From: Streptomyces sennicomposti
Lineage (GTDB): Bacteria > Actinomycetota > Actinomycetes > Streptomycetales > Streptomycetaceae
Direction: 5' to 3'
DNA: 64,000 nucleotides
Assembly: GCF_019890635.1 (NCBI RefSeq)
Contig: NZ_JAIOAB010000024.1
Coordinates: 1-64,000 of the forward strand
The notes beneath the pieces were generated by a model, which saw only the letters and a program-made list of their open reading frames with translations, had not been told where the DNA came from and ran no database searches. Made by a program: the position numbers and the translations under genes. Positions 44,876-54,369 of the stretch are shown here, piece by piece (the first letter of the stretch is position 1; every line of letters starts with the position of its first letter).

Positions 44876-45520
44876 ATGAGCCGCACCAGTGACGACCCGC
44901 TCCCCCGTCAGTTCGACCTCGCCGCCGGCCACGGCGGTGACCCGTGTGGCGTCACCCCGGACGGCGCCGCCTGGCTCGCCTCGGCCGCCCCCTACCCGCG
45001 CAGCACGCTCGCCTTCTGGCGGGAGCGTCCGGACGCCCCGGTCGTGCTGCCCTGCGGCGCCGCGTTCGACGTGGTCAACGCGCCGGCGATGTTCGGCCGC
45101 CGGATGCTGGACCGGATGTGGGAGGAGGGCCCCGGCTCCGGCCCGGTCGCCGTGCACCGGGGGCGGATGCTGCTGTTCACCGCGCCGGGCACCGCCCACC
45201 GGCTGCCCTCGCTGCTGGAGTGGGAGGAGTGGGGCGCGCGCGGCCGGACGGACGGCGCCGGGCGCGCCGGGGGCGTCCCGCCGCTGCTGTGCCACGGCAA
45301 CGGCGACGCGGTGACCGTGCCCGCGCCCGTCGCCGGCGCCGGCCTCGGCCGCTCCGCGTCCCGCTGGCTGGTCGCCCCCGACACCCGCCATCCGTGGCTG
45401 CCGGGCCCCGAGATCCTGCTGTGGGCGGCGGTGCGGGCGGCCCGCGCCGCGGTGCGGATTTCGATTTTTCCTCCGGCCGACCAGGGTGCTAATGTCTACG
45501 ACGTCAGCAGGCGCCGCTAG
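44876..45520 (+). CDS. Prim-pol N-terminal-domain-like protein
   Basis: 214 aa. VVLPCGAAFDVVNAPAMFGR, PVAVHRGRMLLFTAPGTAHR, DAVTVPAP and SRWLVAPDTRHPWLPGPEIL follow the pattern of the small Streptomyces proteins annotated as 'bifunctional DNA primase/polymerase N-terminal'; polymerase catalytic acids are not evident, so it is probably not an enzyme of that type. No ribosome binding site precedes ATG 44876 (TAGATATATCGGC), so it may be leaderless. The last residues and stop fall inside the tRNA-Lys gene. Confidence 0.65.
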   Translation: MSRTSDDPLPRQFDLAAGHGGDPCGVTPDGAAWLASAAPYPRSTLAFWRERPDAPVVLPCGAAFDVVNAPAMFGRRMLDRMWEEGPGSGPVAVHRGRMLLFTAPGTAHRLPSLLEWEEWGARGRTDGAGRAGGVPPLLCHGNGDAVTVPAPVAGAGLGRSASRWLVAPDTRHPWLPGPEILLWAAVRAARAAVRISIFPPADQGANVYDVSRRR

Positions 45521-45584
45521 CTCAGTTGGTTAGAGCAGCTGACTCTTAATCAGCGGGTCCGGGGTTCGAGTCCCTGGCGGCGCA
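45511..45584 (+). tRNA. tRNA-Lys (CTT), copy 1
   Basis: Acceptor GCGCCGC pairs with GCGGCGC, discriminator A73; anticodon CTT in GACTCTTAATC; T-arm GGGGTTCGAGTCCC. CCA is not encoded. Identical to copies 2 and 3. The upstream frame ends within its first ten bases. Confidence 0.97.
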
Positions 45585-45591
45585 CGATGGC

Positions 45592-45662
45592 GGTGGCGGG
45601 TTGTGTTCGTGGAAAGCGCGAACCCAGCCCGCCATCTTCGTTTTTGCGCGGCTGCGCCGCGC
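45592..45662 (+). terminator. tRNA-Lys copy 1 terminator, double hairpin
   Basis: First stem at 45595-45633 (GGCGGGTTGTGTTCG with one wobble and one mismatch), followed by ATCTTCGTTTTT; then a second stem GCGCGGC-TGC-GCCGCGC at 45646-45662. The same arrangement follows the other two tRNA-Lys genes. Confidence 0.85.
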
Positions 45663-45689
45663 GTTGTGGGGGCTTCGCCACCCACACCC

Positions 45690-45895
45690 CCGGCTCGGTC
45701 GCACCCCCGCTCGACCAGGCCCCGCTCGGTCGCACCCCCGGGTCGGCCGCGCCCCGCTCGACCGGGCCCCGCTCGGTCGCCTCCCCGCTCGACCAGGCTC
45801 CGCTCGGTGGCACCCCCGGGTCGGCCACGCCCCGCTCGGTGGCACCGCCGCGCGACCACGCCCCGCTCGGTCGCGCCCTCGCTCGACCGGCCCCC
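45690..45895. repeat. Degenerate GC-rich repeats in the tRNA-Lys to protease gap
   Basis: The 45585-45971 gap has no gene beyond the terminator. It is filled by imperfect repeats built from CCCCGCTCGGTCGCACCCCC and CTCGACCAGGCCCCGCTCGG, about eight units. Long frames across it on both strands are artefacts of the repeat. Confidence 0.75.
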
Positions 45896-45971
45896 TCGGC
45901 CGCACGCCCACCCCACCGCACGTCCACCCCACCGGTCGCCCCGCGCCGGTCGCCCCGCGGCGGGCCTTCGT

Positions 45972-47345
45972 TCAGCCGGGTGTGATGTCGACCGTGTACG
46001 CGCCCGAGGCCGTGCGGTTCTCGACCTCCACGCGGACGCCGTCCCCCGGCACGGTGAAGCTCTCGCCCACGTCGACGGGCGCGTCCGCGAGCGGCGGGTA
46101 GACGGAGTTCTCCCAGCAGGCCTCGGTGCGCGGATGGGCGTCGATCACCTGCACGGCGCCGCCGCCCGACTCGGCCGTGCCGCGCACCCGGTAGATCAGC
46201 ACCCCCGACCGGCAGCCGGTCGTGTCGTTGCCGATCGAGTCCCGCGCCTCGACGGCCAGCGCGGTGTCGCTCCCGGTCCGCACCACGGCCAGCTTCGTCC
46301 CGCCGCCCAGCCCGAACAGGGGCTGCCCGCCGAGCCCCGTCACGCTCCGGTCGTCCCCGGCCTCGTCGACGCCCGAGTCCCCGCCCGTGCTCGCGCCCCC
46401 GTCCGCGCCGGCCGGGCCGGCCTCGACCGGCTCCAGGGTCAGCCGGGTCGTCCCGGCGCCCCGTACGCAGGTCACCTGGCGCGGGTCCAGCCAGCCGAGC
46501 CGCCACTTGTGCCAGGCGAACAGGTCCGGGGAGAGCGCGAACTGGCTGCCCATCAGGTCCCAGTCGCCGACGTAGGTGTCCCAGTCGCCCTTGTCGTCCG
46601 AGGGGCGGTGGTACAGGTCCGGCAGGTCGAAGACGTGCCCCGTCTCATGGGCGAGCACCAGCCGGTCCGGCGGGTGCCGTTCGAACACCGTCACCACCCG
46701 CCGCAGGTCCCGGCCGTCGGCCCGCAGCGGGGCGTCCAGGTTGACGACCTTCGTGGCGTCCGAGTCGACGCCCGGCGCGTCCGGGTCGGCCACCAGGTAG
46801 ACGACGTCGTAGCGGGAGAAGTCGACCTCCGGGTCGGCGGCGGTGATCGCGTCGCGCAGATAGGCGGTGCGGTCGGCGGCGTTCCAGTCGCGGTGCATGG
46901 CGTACGCCGTGGACGGGCGCGGCATCCGGATCCAGTGCCGCAGCGGGTGCGGGCGCAGCGTGAACTTGCCGTAGGACGCCCGTTCGAAGAACTGGCTGGT
47001 GCCCGGGAAGTGGTCGGCGGTGAGGTCGTCGGGGGTGGTGAGCGGGGCCGAGTCGGGGAAGGACAGGAAGACCATCACGGCGTCGAGCGGCCGGGTCGGC
47101 CGGGCATAGGAGGCGTTCCAGGTGTCCACCCCTTCGGAGTGGTGCGCGGCGGTGCGGTGCAGGGCGCAGGGCGCCGTCGAGAACGGCTCGGCGACCGACG
47201 GGCCGCCGAGGATGGAGGTGGCGGCGACCGCGGACAGCGTGGTGAACACGGCGGCGGTGCTGCGCAGTCGGGGCCGCGCTCCGGCCCGGTCCAGCGCCTT
47301 GAGGGCGTCACGGCCGAGCGCCTTCAGGGGGAGCTGACGCGGCAC
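45972..47345 (-). CDS. Secreted M6-type metalloprotease
   Basis: 457 aa from GTG 47345 with GGAGG five bases upstream. An N-terminal hydrophobic segment (STAAVFTTLSAVAATSILGG) serves as signal. The protease domain has the zinc motif HETGH in RLVLAHETGHVFDLPDLYH, followed by GDWDLMGSQF (Met-turn), typical of M6/immune-inhibitor-A-like enzymes. C-terminal beta-rich region (RSGVLIYRVRGTAESGGG and on). Likely degrades extracellular protein. Shorter than InhA proteins, without their C-terminal PKD-type domains. Confidence 0.85.
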   Translation of the reverse strand: MPRQLPLKALGRDALKALDRAGARPRLRSTAAVFTTLSAVAATSILGGPSVAEPFSTAPCALHRTAAHHSEGVDTWNASYARPTRPLDAVMVFLSFPDSAPLTTPDDLTADHFPGTSQFFERASYGKFTLRPHPLRHWIRMPRPSTAYAMHRDWNAADRTAYLRDAITAADPEVDFSRYDVVYLVADPDAPGVDSDATKVVNLDAPLRADGRDLRRVVTVFERHPPDRLVLAHETGHVFDLPDLYHRPSDDKGDWDTYVGDWDLMGSQFALSPDLFAWHKWRLGWLDPRQVTCVRGAGTTRLTLEPVEAGPAGADGGASTGGDSGVDEAGDDRSVTGLGGQPLFGLGGGTKLAVVRTGSDTALAVEARDSIGNDTTGCRSGVLIYRVRGTAESGGGAVQVIDAHPRTEACWENSVYPPLADAPVDVGESFTVPGDGVRVEVENRTASGAYTVDITPG

Positions 47346-47749
47346 GGAAACCTCCGGGTGCGGTTCGCGGGGACACCGCACCCAGCCTGTGGGAGTTTGG
47401 TGAGGTACGCCCTGTTTGTCTGCACCGGAAGGGTGAGGGGCCCGAGTTCGCGAGGTACGGAGCCGTGGCGAGACGCCGGGAGGAGCGACACCCCCGGGCC
47501 GTTCACGGAACGTCACAAGCGGTCGGTGGTCCGAAGAACCTGTCCAGGTGCGGACAGAAACGATCCGTCAGGAGTGCGAGTGATCCGACGAGACCGGCGA
47601 ACCGCTGGCAGCGGCCCGGCGCCAACCTCTATGATCGGCACACTTTCCTGGCACTTTCCTGCGCGGACACGGGCCCGGCGGCCAAGCGTCACTCGGCCGG
47701 CCACCCGACGAGACCGATACGAGAACCGAGTGCACTGCGGGAGCGAGCG
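47346..47749. other. 404-bp divergent gap between protease and cdgA
   Basis: No gene seen. It must hold both promoters. Sequences such as GTTCACGGAACGTCAC near 47498 and GCGTCACTC near 47686 resemble half sites of GTNAC-type (BldD-like) operators, but not convincingly. Confidence 0.45.
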
Positions 47750-49756
47750 GTGAGCGGAACGTCCGAAGGGCCGACGCCCACGGCAGACCTCATCCAGCCG
47801 AAAGTCACACAGAGTGATGTTATGGCGCCGCCTGGTGTCGAATCGGCCGGTGCCGCCGCCGGGGGCCAGGTGCGCGTCGGGGCCGCCGGGGCCGTGGCCC
47901 GCACGGTGGCTCCCGCAGCGCCCCCCGAGCCCGCTTCCGGGCCCACCCCCGCGCCCGGCGTCACCCGGACGGCGCAACCCGTCGGATCGCCGTTCCGCTC
48001 GGCCTTCGACGCCGCGCCGCTCGCGATGGCCGTCGTGGACCGCGAGGGCCTGGTCGTCAGCGCCAACGACACCTTCGGCGAGCTGCTCGGCACCGACCCC
48101 GGCGAGCTGGCCGGCCGGCCCGCCGCCGATCTGGTGGACCTCGCCTCCGACGCCCGCACCTGGCAGGCGTACCGGGCGGTGCTGCGCGGGCGGCAGGCAC
48201 GGCTGCGCTGCGTCCGCCACTTCAAGCACGCCGACGGCCGCTCCCGCTGGGTCCAGGTCACCCTCGCACCGCTGCCGGCGGAGCACCCGGGCACGGACGC
48301 GCCCGCGAGCGGGCCGGAGAGCACCGCGGGCGTGCTGCTGTCCCTCGCCGACATCAGCGTCCGCCGCGAACTCCAGTCCCGGCTGCGGCACTTGCGGATG
48401 CACGACCCGGTGACCCGGCTCCCCAACCGCACGCTGTTCTTCGAACGTCTGTCGGCCGCGCTGGAGACCGAGTCGTACGAGCGCGGCGGGACCGGCCGGA
48501 TCGGCCTGTGCTACCTCGACCTGGACGGCTTCAAGGCGGTCAACGACACCCTCGGCCACCGGATCGGCGACCGGCTGCTGGCGGCCGTGGCCCGGCGGCT
48601 CCAGGGCTGTGCGGACGAGGCCGGGTACGGCAGGGCGAGCGCGCCGCTGGTGGCCCGGCTCGGCGGGGACGAGTTCGCGCTGCTGGTGGAGGACTCCACC
48701 GGCACCGAACAGCTCGCCGATCTGGCCGAGTCGGTGCTGACGGCGCTTCAGGAGCCGTTCGAGGTCTCCGGCCGGCGGCTGTCGGTGTCGGCGTCGATCG
48801 GCGTGGTCGAACGGCAGGCGGCCGGGACCTCGGCCACCGCCCTGATGCAGGCGGCCGACACGACGCTGTACTGGGCGAAGGCGGACGGCAAGGCCCGCTG
48901 GACCCTGTTCGACCCGGAGCGCAACGCGACCCGGATGACCCGCCAGGCCCTCGTCTCCACGCTGCGCGCGGCCGTGGAGCGGGGCGAGTTCACGCTGGAG
49001 TACCAGCCGCTGGTCGCCATGGCGGACGGGCGGCTGCGCGGGGTGGAGGCGCTGGTGCGCTGGCGGCACCCGCAGTTCGGGGTGCTGACGCCGAATCGGT
49101 TCATCACACTGGCGGAGGAGGACGGCTCGATCGTGCCGCTGGGCCGCTGGATCCTGGCCACCGCCTGCCGTCAGGCGCGCCGCTGGCAGCTGGACCACCC
49201 GGACGAGCCGCCGATCTTCGTCAGCGTCAACGTCGCGGTCCGCCAGGTGTGGGACTCCGACCTGGTGGCGGACGTCGCCGAGGTGCTGGCGGAGACCGGG
49301 CTCGCGCCGCGGCTGCTCCAGCTGGAGCTGACCGAGTCGGCGGTGATGGGCTCGGCCGGACGCCCGCTGGAGGCCCTGCGGGCGCTCAGCGACATGGGCG
49401 TCACCATCGCCATCGACGACTTCGGCACCGGCTACTCCAACCTCGCCTACCTCAGCCGGCTGCCGGTGTCGGCGCTGAAGCTGGACGGGTCCTTCGTCCG
49501 GGGGTTCCAGCCCGGGCGGCAGACGGGCGAGGCGGAGCTGCCCAGCCCCGCCGACGAGGTGATCGTGGAGGCGATGATCCAGCTCGCGCACCGGCTGGGG
49601 CTGACCGTCACCGCGGAGTGCGTGGAGACCTCCGACCAGGCCAGCAGGCTGCGGCGGATCGGCTGCGACACCGGGCAGGGCTGGCTGTACTCCCGCCCGG
49701 TGTCACCGGACCGCATCTCCGAACTCCTCGACGGCCACGCCTGCGGCCGCCGCTGA
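47750..49756 (+). CDS. cdgA: CdgA-like c-di-GMP enzyme (PAS-GGDEF-EAL)
   Basis: 668 aa from GTG 47750 (GGGAG six bases upstream). A ~75-residue Ala/Pro-rich leader, PAS (~80-205: FDAAPLAMAVVDREGLVVSA), GGDEF (~215-390, intact active site RLGGDEFALL, and DLDGFKAVNDTLGH), EAL (~400-655, intact EALVRWRHP, ELTESAVMG, DDFGTGYSNLAYL). Both catalytic signatures are intact, so it may make and break c-di-GMP. Position matches SCO2817 (CdgA), a BldD target affecting development. OrnA in this window would finish pGpG. An ATG at 47822 is an alternative start. Confidence 0.9.
   Translation: MSGTSEGPTPTADLIQPKVTQSDVMAPPGVESAGAAAGGQVRVGAAGAVARTVAPAAPPEPASGPTPAPGVTRTAQPVGSPFRSAFDAAPLAMAVVDREGLVVSANDTFGELLGTDPGELAGRPAADLVDLASDARTWQAYRAVLRGRQARLRCVRHFKHADGRSRWVQVTLAPLPAEHPGTDAPASGPESTAGVLLSLADISVRRELQSRLRHLRMHDPVTRLPNRTLFFERLSAALETESYERGGTGRIGLCYLDLDGFKAVNDTLGHRIGDRLLAAVARRLQGCADEAGYGRASAPLVARLGGDEFALLVEDSTGTEQLADLAESVLTALQEPFEVSGRRLSVSASIGVVERQAAGTSATALMQAADTTLYWAKADGKARWTLFDPERNATRMTRQALVSTLRAAVERGEFTLEYQPLVAMADGRLRGVEALVRWRHPQFGVLTPNRFITLAEEDGSIVPLGRWILATACRQARRWQLDHPDEPPIFVSVNVAVRQVWDSDLVADVAEVLAETGLAPRLLQLELTESAVMGSAGRPLEALRALSDMGVTIAIDDFGTGYSNLAYLSRLPVSALKLDGSFVRGFQPGRQTGEAELPSPADEVIVEAMIQLAHRLGLTVTAECVETSDQASRLRRIGCDTGQGWLYSRPVSPDRISELLDGHACGRR
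47804..47818. promoter_or_regulatory. Possible BldD-like site near the start of cdgA
   Basis: GTCAC-ACAGA-GTGAT, a 15-bp inverted repeat with one mismatch, like the BldD half sites. It sits 54 bp inside the gene for the GTG start, or 4 bp before the alternative ATG 47822. cdgA is a known BldD target in S. coelicolor. Confidence 0.4.
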
Positions 49757-49782
49757 CACGCGGCGACCGCGGCGCCCGGGGG

Positions 49783-50868
<1,086 letters not shown>

Positions 50869-51036
50869 GGGGTGCCTCCTGCGCTCGTACCGTCCGGTGC
50901 TCTTCCGGTCGGCAACAGGAGACGGTCCCCGTTTGTTCCCCGGCCCGCCCATCCGATCGACCCGGACCTGCACAAGTCCCCGCCCCGAACCCCGGGCACA
51001 GCCCTCCCGGGGGCCGGGCAGGACCGGCGCCGGCGC

Positions 51037-51048
51037 CCCCCCCCCCCC
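51037..51048. repeat. Twelve-base C homopolymer
   Basis: CCCCCCCCCCCC in the gap between the monooxygenase and dehydrogenase genes. Non-coding; long for a Streptomyces genome and possibly a sequencing weak point. Confidence 0.9.
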
Positions 51049-51125
51049 GGCGGCCGACCGCGGACGCCGCAGGCCCGCGGGAAGGGCGAGGCGGGCCGCC
51101 TCGCCCTTCCCGCCCCGCACAGCCC

Positions 51126-52280
51126 CTACGCCGCCAGCGCGTGGCCCGGGTGGAGCACCACCTTCGTATAGCCCTCGATCCGCTTGTCGAACTTCTCGTA
51201 GGCCTGGGGGGCCTGGTCCAGGGGGAGTTCGTGGGAGACCACGAAGCTCGGCTTGGCCCGGCCGGAGATGATCAGGTCGCGCAACTGGCGGTTGTACCGC
51301 TTCACGTTGCACTGCCCGGTCCCCATCTGCTGCCCCTTCTCGAACATCTTGCCGATCGAGACCAGCAGCTGGCCGTGCTTGGCGTGCTCGTCGGGGCCGC
51401 CCGGGTCGGACGGGACGTACAGGCCCGGCACGCCGAGGAGTCCGGTGGGCCGTACCGTCTCGACCAGCGTGTTGAGGACGACGGCCGGCTCCTCGTGCCC
51501 CTCCTCGTGGTGGGACTGCGCCTGGTAGCCGACGGCGTCCACGCCCTTGTCGGTGCCCTCGCCGCCCGTCTGCTCCTTGATCTGGTCGGCCGGCTCGCCC
51601 TTCGTGAAGTCGATCGGGACGGCCCCGATCTCCTCCGCCTTGGCCAGCCGCTCGGGCACCCGGTCCACCACGAACACCTTGGACGCCCCGCGCAGCAGCG
51701 CCGAGTACGCGGCCATCAGGCCCACCGGCCCCGCGCCGAAGACGGCCACCGACTCGCCCGGCGATACCTGGGCCAGCTCGCAGCCGTGGTACCCGGTCGG
51801 GAAGATGTCGGCGAGCAGCACGAAGTCGGTCTCGTGCTCCTCCCCCGGCGGCAGCTTCAGGCAGTTGAAGTCGGCGAACGGCACCCGCAGCCGCTCCGCC
51901 TGGCCGCCGGTGTACGGGCCCATCGCCACGTATCCGTAGGCCCCGCCGGCGAACCCGGGGTTCACCGTGAGACAGAAGCCGGTCTTCCCGGCGAGACAGT
52001 TCTTGCAGAAGCCGCAGGCCACGTTGAACGGCATCACGACCCGGTCGCCCTCGGCGAGCGAGGTCACGCCGCTGCCGACCTCCTCGACGATGCCGAGGTT
52101 CTCGTGGCCGAAGACGATGCCGGCCTGCGCGGCCGTACGGCCCTCGTACATGTGCAGGTCGGACCCGCAGATCGCGCTGGACGTGATGCGCACGATCACG
52201 TCGTTGGGGTGCTGGATCCCCGGATCGTCGACGTCCCGCACCGTGACGTTGAAGGGCTTCTCATAGACGACGGCTTTCAC
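51126..52280 (-). CDS. Zinc-dependent alcohol dehydrogenase, formaldehyde-dehydrogenase type
   Basis: 384-aa MDR enzyme. Catalytic zinc ligands: Cys in [14 protein letters not shown], His/Glu in [12 protein letters not shown]; structural zinc cysteines in [18 protein letters not shown] loop [22 protein letters not shown]. The insertion region ([19 protein letters not shown]) and [11 protein letters not shown] match glutathione-independent formaldehyde dehydrogenases/aldehyde dismutases. Formaldehyde as substrate is by family, not certain. Confidence 0.88.
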   Translation of the reverse strand: MKAVVYEKPFNVTVRDVDDPGIQHPNDVIVRITSSAICGSDLHMYEGRTAAQAGIVFGHENLGIVEEVGSGVTSLAEGDRVVMPFNVACGFCKNCLAGKTGFCLTVNPGFAGGAYGYVAMGPYTGGQAERLRVPFADFNCLKLPPGEEHETDFVLLADIFPTGYHGCELAQVSPGESVAVFGAGPVGLMAAYSALLRGASKVFVVDRVPERLAKAEEIGAVPIDFTKGEPADQIKEQTGGEGTDKGVDAVGYQAQSHHEEGHEEPAVVLNTLVETVRPTGLLGVPGLYVPSDPGGPDEHAKHGQLLVSIGKMFEKGQQMGTGQCNVKRYNRQLRDLIISGRAKPSFVVSHELPLDQAPQAYEKFDKRIEGYTKVVLHPGHALAA

Positions 52281-52502
52281 CTTCGGTCACCTCCGCGTCG
52301 AAAGCACCGGCCTTGACGAGCACCGGCCTTCACGGCGACGACGGGCCGCTGCCAGGGAGGACGCGCGGTCGGGCGGGGGCCGCCGGACCGCGCCGTGGCC
52401 CCGGGGGCGGACTCTCGCCGCACCGCCGGACAGTTCCAGGTAACGCCCCCGCACGGGGCCCCGCAACCCACCGGCCCCGCCCCTCGCCCTACGTGACTCA
52501 GG

Positions 52503-53252
52503 TCACACCTGGATGACGGGTTCCCGGGTGAACAGCGCGCCGAGACCGGGGGCGTTGACGCGCCGGTCGGTCAGCCGCAGCGCCTCCCACACGGTGACCT
52601 GGTTCGCGGTGAGGACCGGCTTGCCCAGCTCCTTCTCCAGCTCCGCCACGCAGGAGGCGGTGTGCAGCGCCGTGCAGGGCACGAGCAGCGCCTGCGCGTC
52701 GGCCGTGTCCGCCGCCCGCGCCAGCGCCCGCACCTGCGCCTCGCCCCAGCCGGCCACCTCGGCCGCCGTGGCCTGACCGGCGCTGTGCGCGGCGACCGCG
52801 TCCAGCCCGCCGGCCCGCAGGAACTCCGTGAAGCGGGCGGTCACGTCGTCCGCGTAGGGCGCCGCGACCGCGACCCGGCGCACCCCGATCTCCCGCGCCG
52901 CGTTCACGAACCCGAAGGAGGTGGAGGAGGCCGGCATGCCGGCGGCCAGGGCCAGCTCGCGCACCTGCGCGTGGGCGCCCTCCCAGCCCTGGTCGAAGCC
53001 GCCGCGGGTGTTCGCCCACACCACGGCCTCCGCGCCGGACAGCCGCAGCGCCTCCACGCTCCGCCGCAGCCACGCGTCGTGGTCCGGGGCGCTCCCGTCC
53101 GGGGCGCCCGGGACCGTCTCCGTCCCGCCGGCGTCCTCCTCGTTCTCCGTTCCGATCAGGTCCACCCGGATGTCGCTGCCCAGGAGCTGTTCGATGCGGG
53201 GGTAGTCGTCCTCGGCGAAGTGGCCCGGGTAGAGGATTCCGAGTGCGGTCAT
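52503..53252 (-). CDS. Asp/Glu racemase-superfamily protein, EutA/arylmalonate decarboxylase-like
   Basis: 249 aa. Two-lobed superfamily fold: ILYPGHFAEDDYPRIEQLL, VVWANTRGGFDQGW at the first active-site loop, and ALLVPCTALHTASCVAELEK at the second. Only the second catalytic Cys (in PCTALHT) is present; the first position is Asn/Thr, as in arylmalonate decarboxylase and unlike maleate isomerase or glutamate racemase. Divergent from an ehuB-type transporter, where ectoine utilisation protein EutA (same superfamily) is often found. Ectoine role is inferred from the neighbours. Confidence 0.7.
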   Translation of the reverse strand: MTALGILYPGHFAEDDYPRIEQLLGSDIRVDLIGTENEEDAGGTETVPGAPDGSAPDHDAWLRRSVEALRLSGAEAVVWANTRGGFDQGWEGAHAQVRELALAAGMPASSTSFGFVNAAREIGVRRVAVAAPYADDVTARFTEFLRAGGLDAVAAHSAGQATAAEVAGWGEAQVRALARAADTADAQALLVPCTALHTASCVAELEKELGKPVLTANQVTVWEALRLTDRRVNAPGLGALFTREPVIQV

Positions 53253-53373
53253 GACCAGCCTTCCTGCGTGTCGTCTCCGCCGCGCGTACGGTGCGGCCGT
53301 GCCTGTCCGGGTACCCAGCGCGGCCGCGGATCTCCTCGGCATAACCCCGCGGCGTCTGGGTAGCGGCGCGCTC

Positions 53374-54369
53374 ATGGCTCCACCACATGCACATGACGCA
53401 CCTGGGAAAGTCAGACGGATACCCGGGAACGCACCCGGAAGCGGTCCGGGAAACGGCCCCGGTCCGGGGCCCCGCGGCGGTCCGCCCCGAGCCCCCGCCC
53501 GCCGGTCGCTGCTCGCGGGGGTGGCGGCGCTCGGCGCGGTCGGCGCGCTCGGCGCCGCGGGGTGCAGCCGGGTGGCCACCGCGTCCGCCGAGAACGGCGG
53601 CGACCTCCTGGACCGGCTCAGGGCCCAGGGCGTCGTACGGCTCGGCATCGCGGGCGAGATCCCGTTCGGGTACATCGACCGGGACGGCGAGCTGACCGGG
53701 GAGGCGCCCGAGCTGGCCCGGGTGGTCTTCGAGCGGCTCGGGGTGGCGAAGGTCCAGCCCGTGCCGACCGAGTTCGGCTCGCTGATCCCGGGCCTCAACT
53801 CCCAGCAGTTCGACGTCGTCGCCGCCGGGATGTACGTCAACGCGGAGCGCTGCGCGCAGGTGATCTTCGCCGACCCCGACTACCAGATGCTCGACTCCTT
53901 CGTCGTCCGCAAGGGCAATCCGAAGGGCCTGCACGACTACCGGGACGTCGTCGCGAAGAAGGCGAAATTCGCCACCGGCACCGGCTACGCGCAGATCCAG
54001 CACGCGGTGGCCGCCGGGTACGAGGAGAGCGACATCCTGATCGTCCCCGACCAGGTGGCCGGCCTGAACGCCGTCGAGGCCGGCCGCGCGGACGTCTTCG
54101 CGGGCACCGCCCTCACCACCCGCGAGGTGGTGAAGAAGTCCGCCAAGGCGGAGGCCACCGAGGCCTTCGCGCCCCTGGTGGACGGCAAACCGCAGGTGGA
54201 CGGAGGCGCCTTCGCCTTCCGGCCGACCGAGACGAAGCTGCGGGACGCCTTCAACACCGAGCTGCACAAGCTGAAGAAGAGCGGCGAGCTGTTCCGCATC
54301 CTGCGGCCCTTCGGCTTCACGAAGGACGAGATGACGGACCTGACCGCGAAGGAGCTGTGCGCGGGATGA
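53374..54369 (+). CDS. ehuB: Ectoine/polar amino acid ABC transporter substrate-binding protein (EhuB-like)
   Basis: 331 aa from ATG 53374. A Gly/Pro-rich leader (GSGPGNGPGPGPRGGPP) precedes a twin-Arg lipoprotein signal APARRSLLAGVAALG with lipobox GAAGC. Family 3 binding domain: VVRLGIAGEIPFGYIDRDGE, FDVVAAGMYVNAERCAQVIF, TGTGYAQIQHAVAAGY. The AAGMYVNAERC stretch is typical of EhuB (ectoine/hydroxyectoine) among amino-acid-binding proteins. Overlaps the permease start (ATGA). No clear ribosome binding site, so the start may be wrong. Confidence 0.75.
   Translation: MAPPHAHDAPGKVRRIPGNAPGSGPGNGPGPGPRGGPPRAPARRSLLAGVAALGAVGALGAAGCSRVATASAENGGDLLDRLRAQGVVRLGIAGEIPFGYIDRDGELTGEAPELARVVFERLGVAKVQPVPTEFGSLIPGLNSQQFDVVAAGMYVNAERCAQVIFADPDYQMLDSFVVRKGNPKGLHDYRDVVAKKAKFATGTGYAQIQHAVAAGYEESDILIVPDQVAGLNAVEAGRADVFAGTALTTREVVKKSAKAEATEAFAPLVDGKPQVDGGAFAFRPTETKLRDAFNTELHKLKKSGELFRILRPFGFTKDEMTDLTAKELCAG

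Noticed and set aside
45550..46506. Minus-strand frames beginning in the tRNA-Lys cassettes and ending with RAPPGTRTPDPLIKSQLL-like peptides (also at 57626 and 60508)
   Set aside because: The shared peptide is the reverse complement of the tRNA-Lys gene, a known false-gene artefact.
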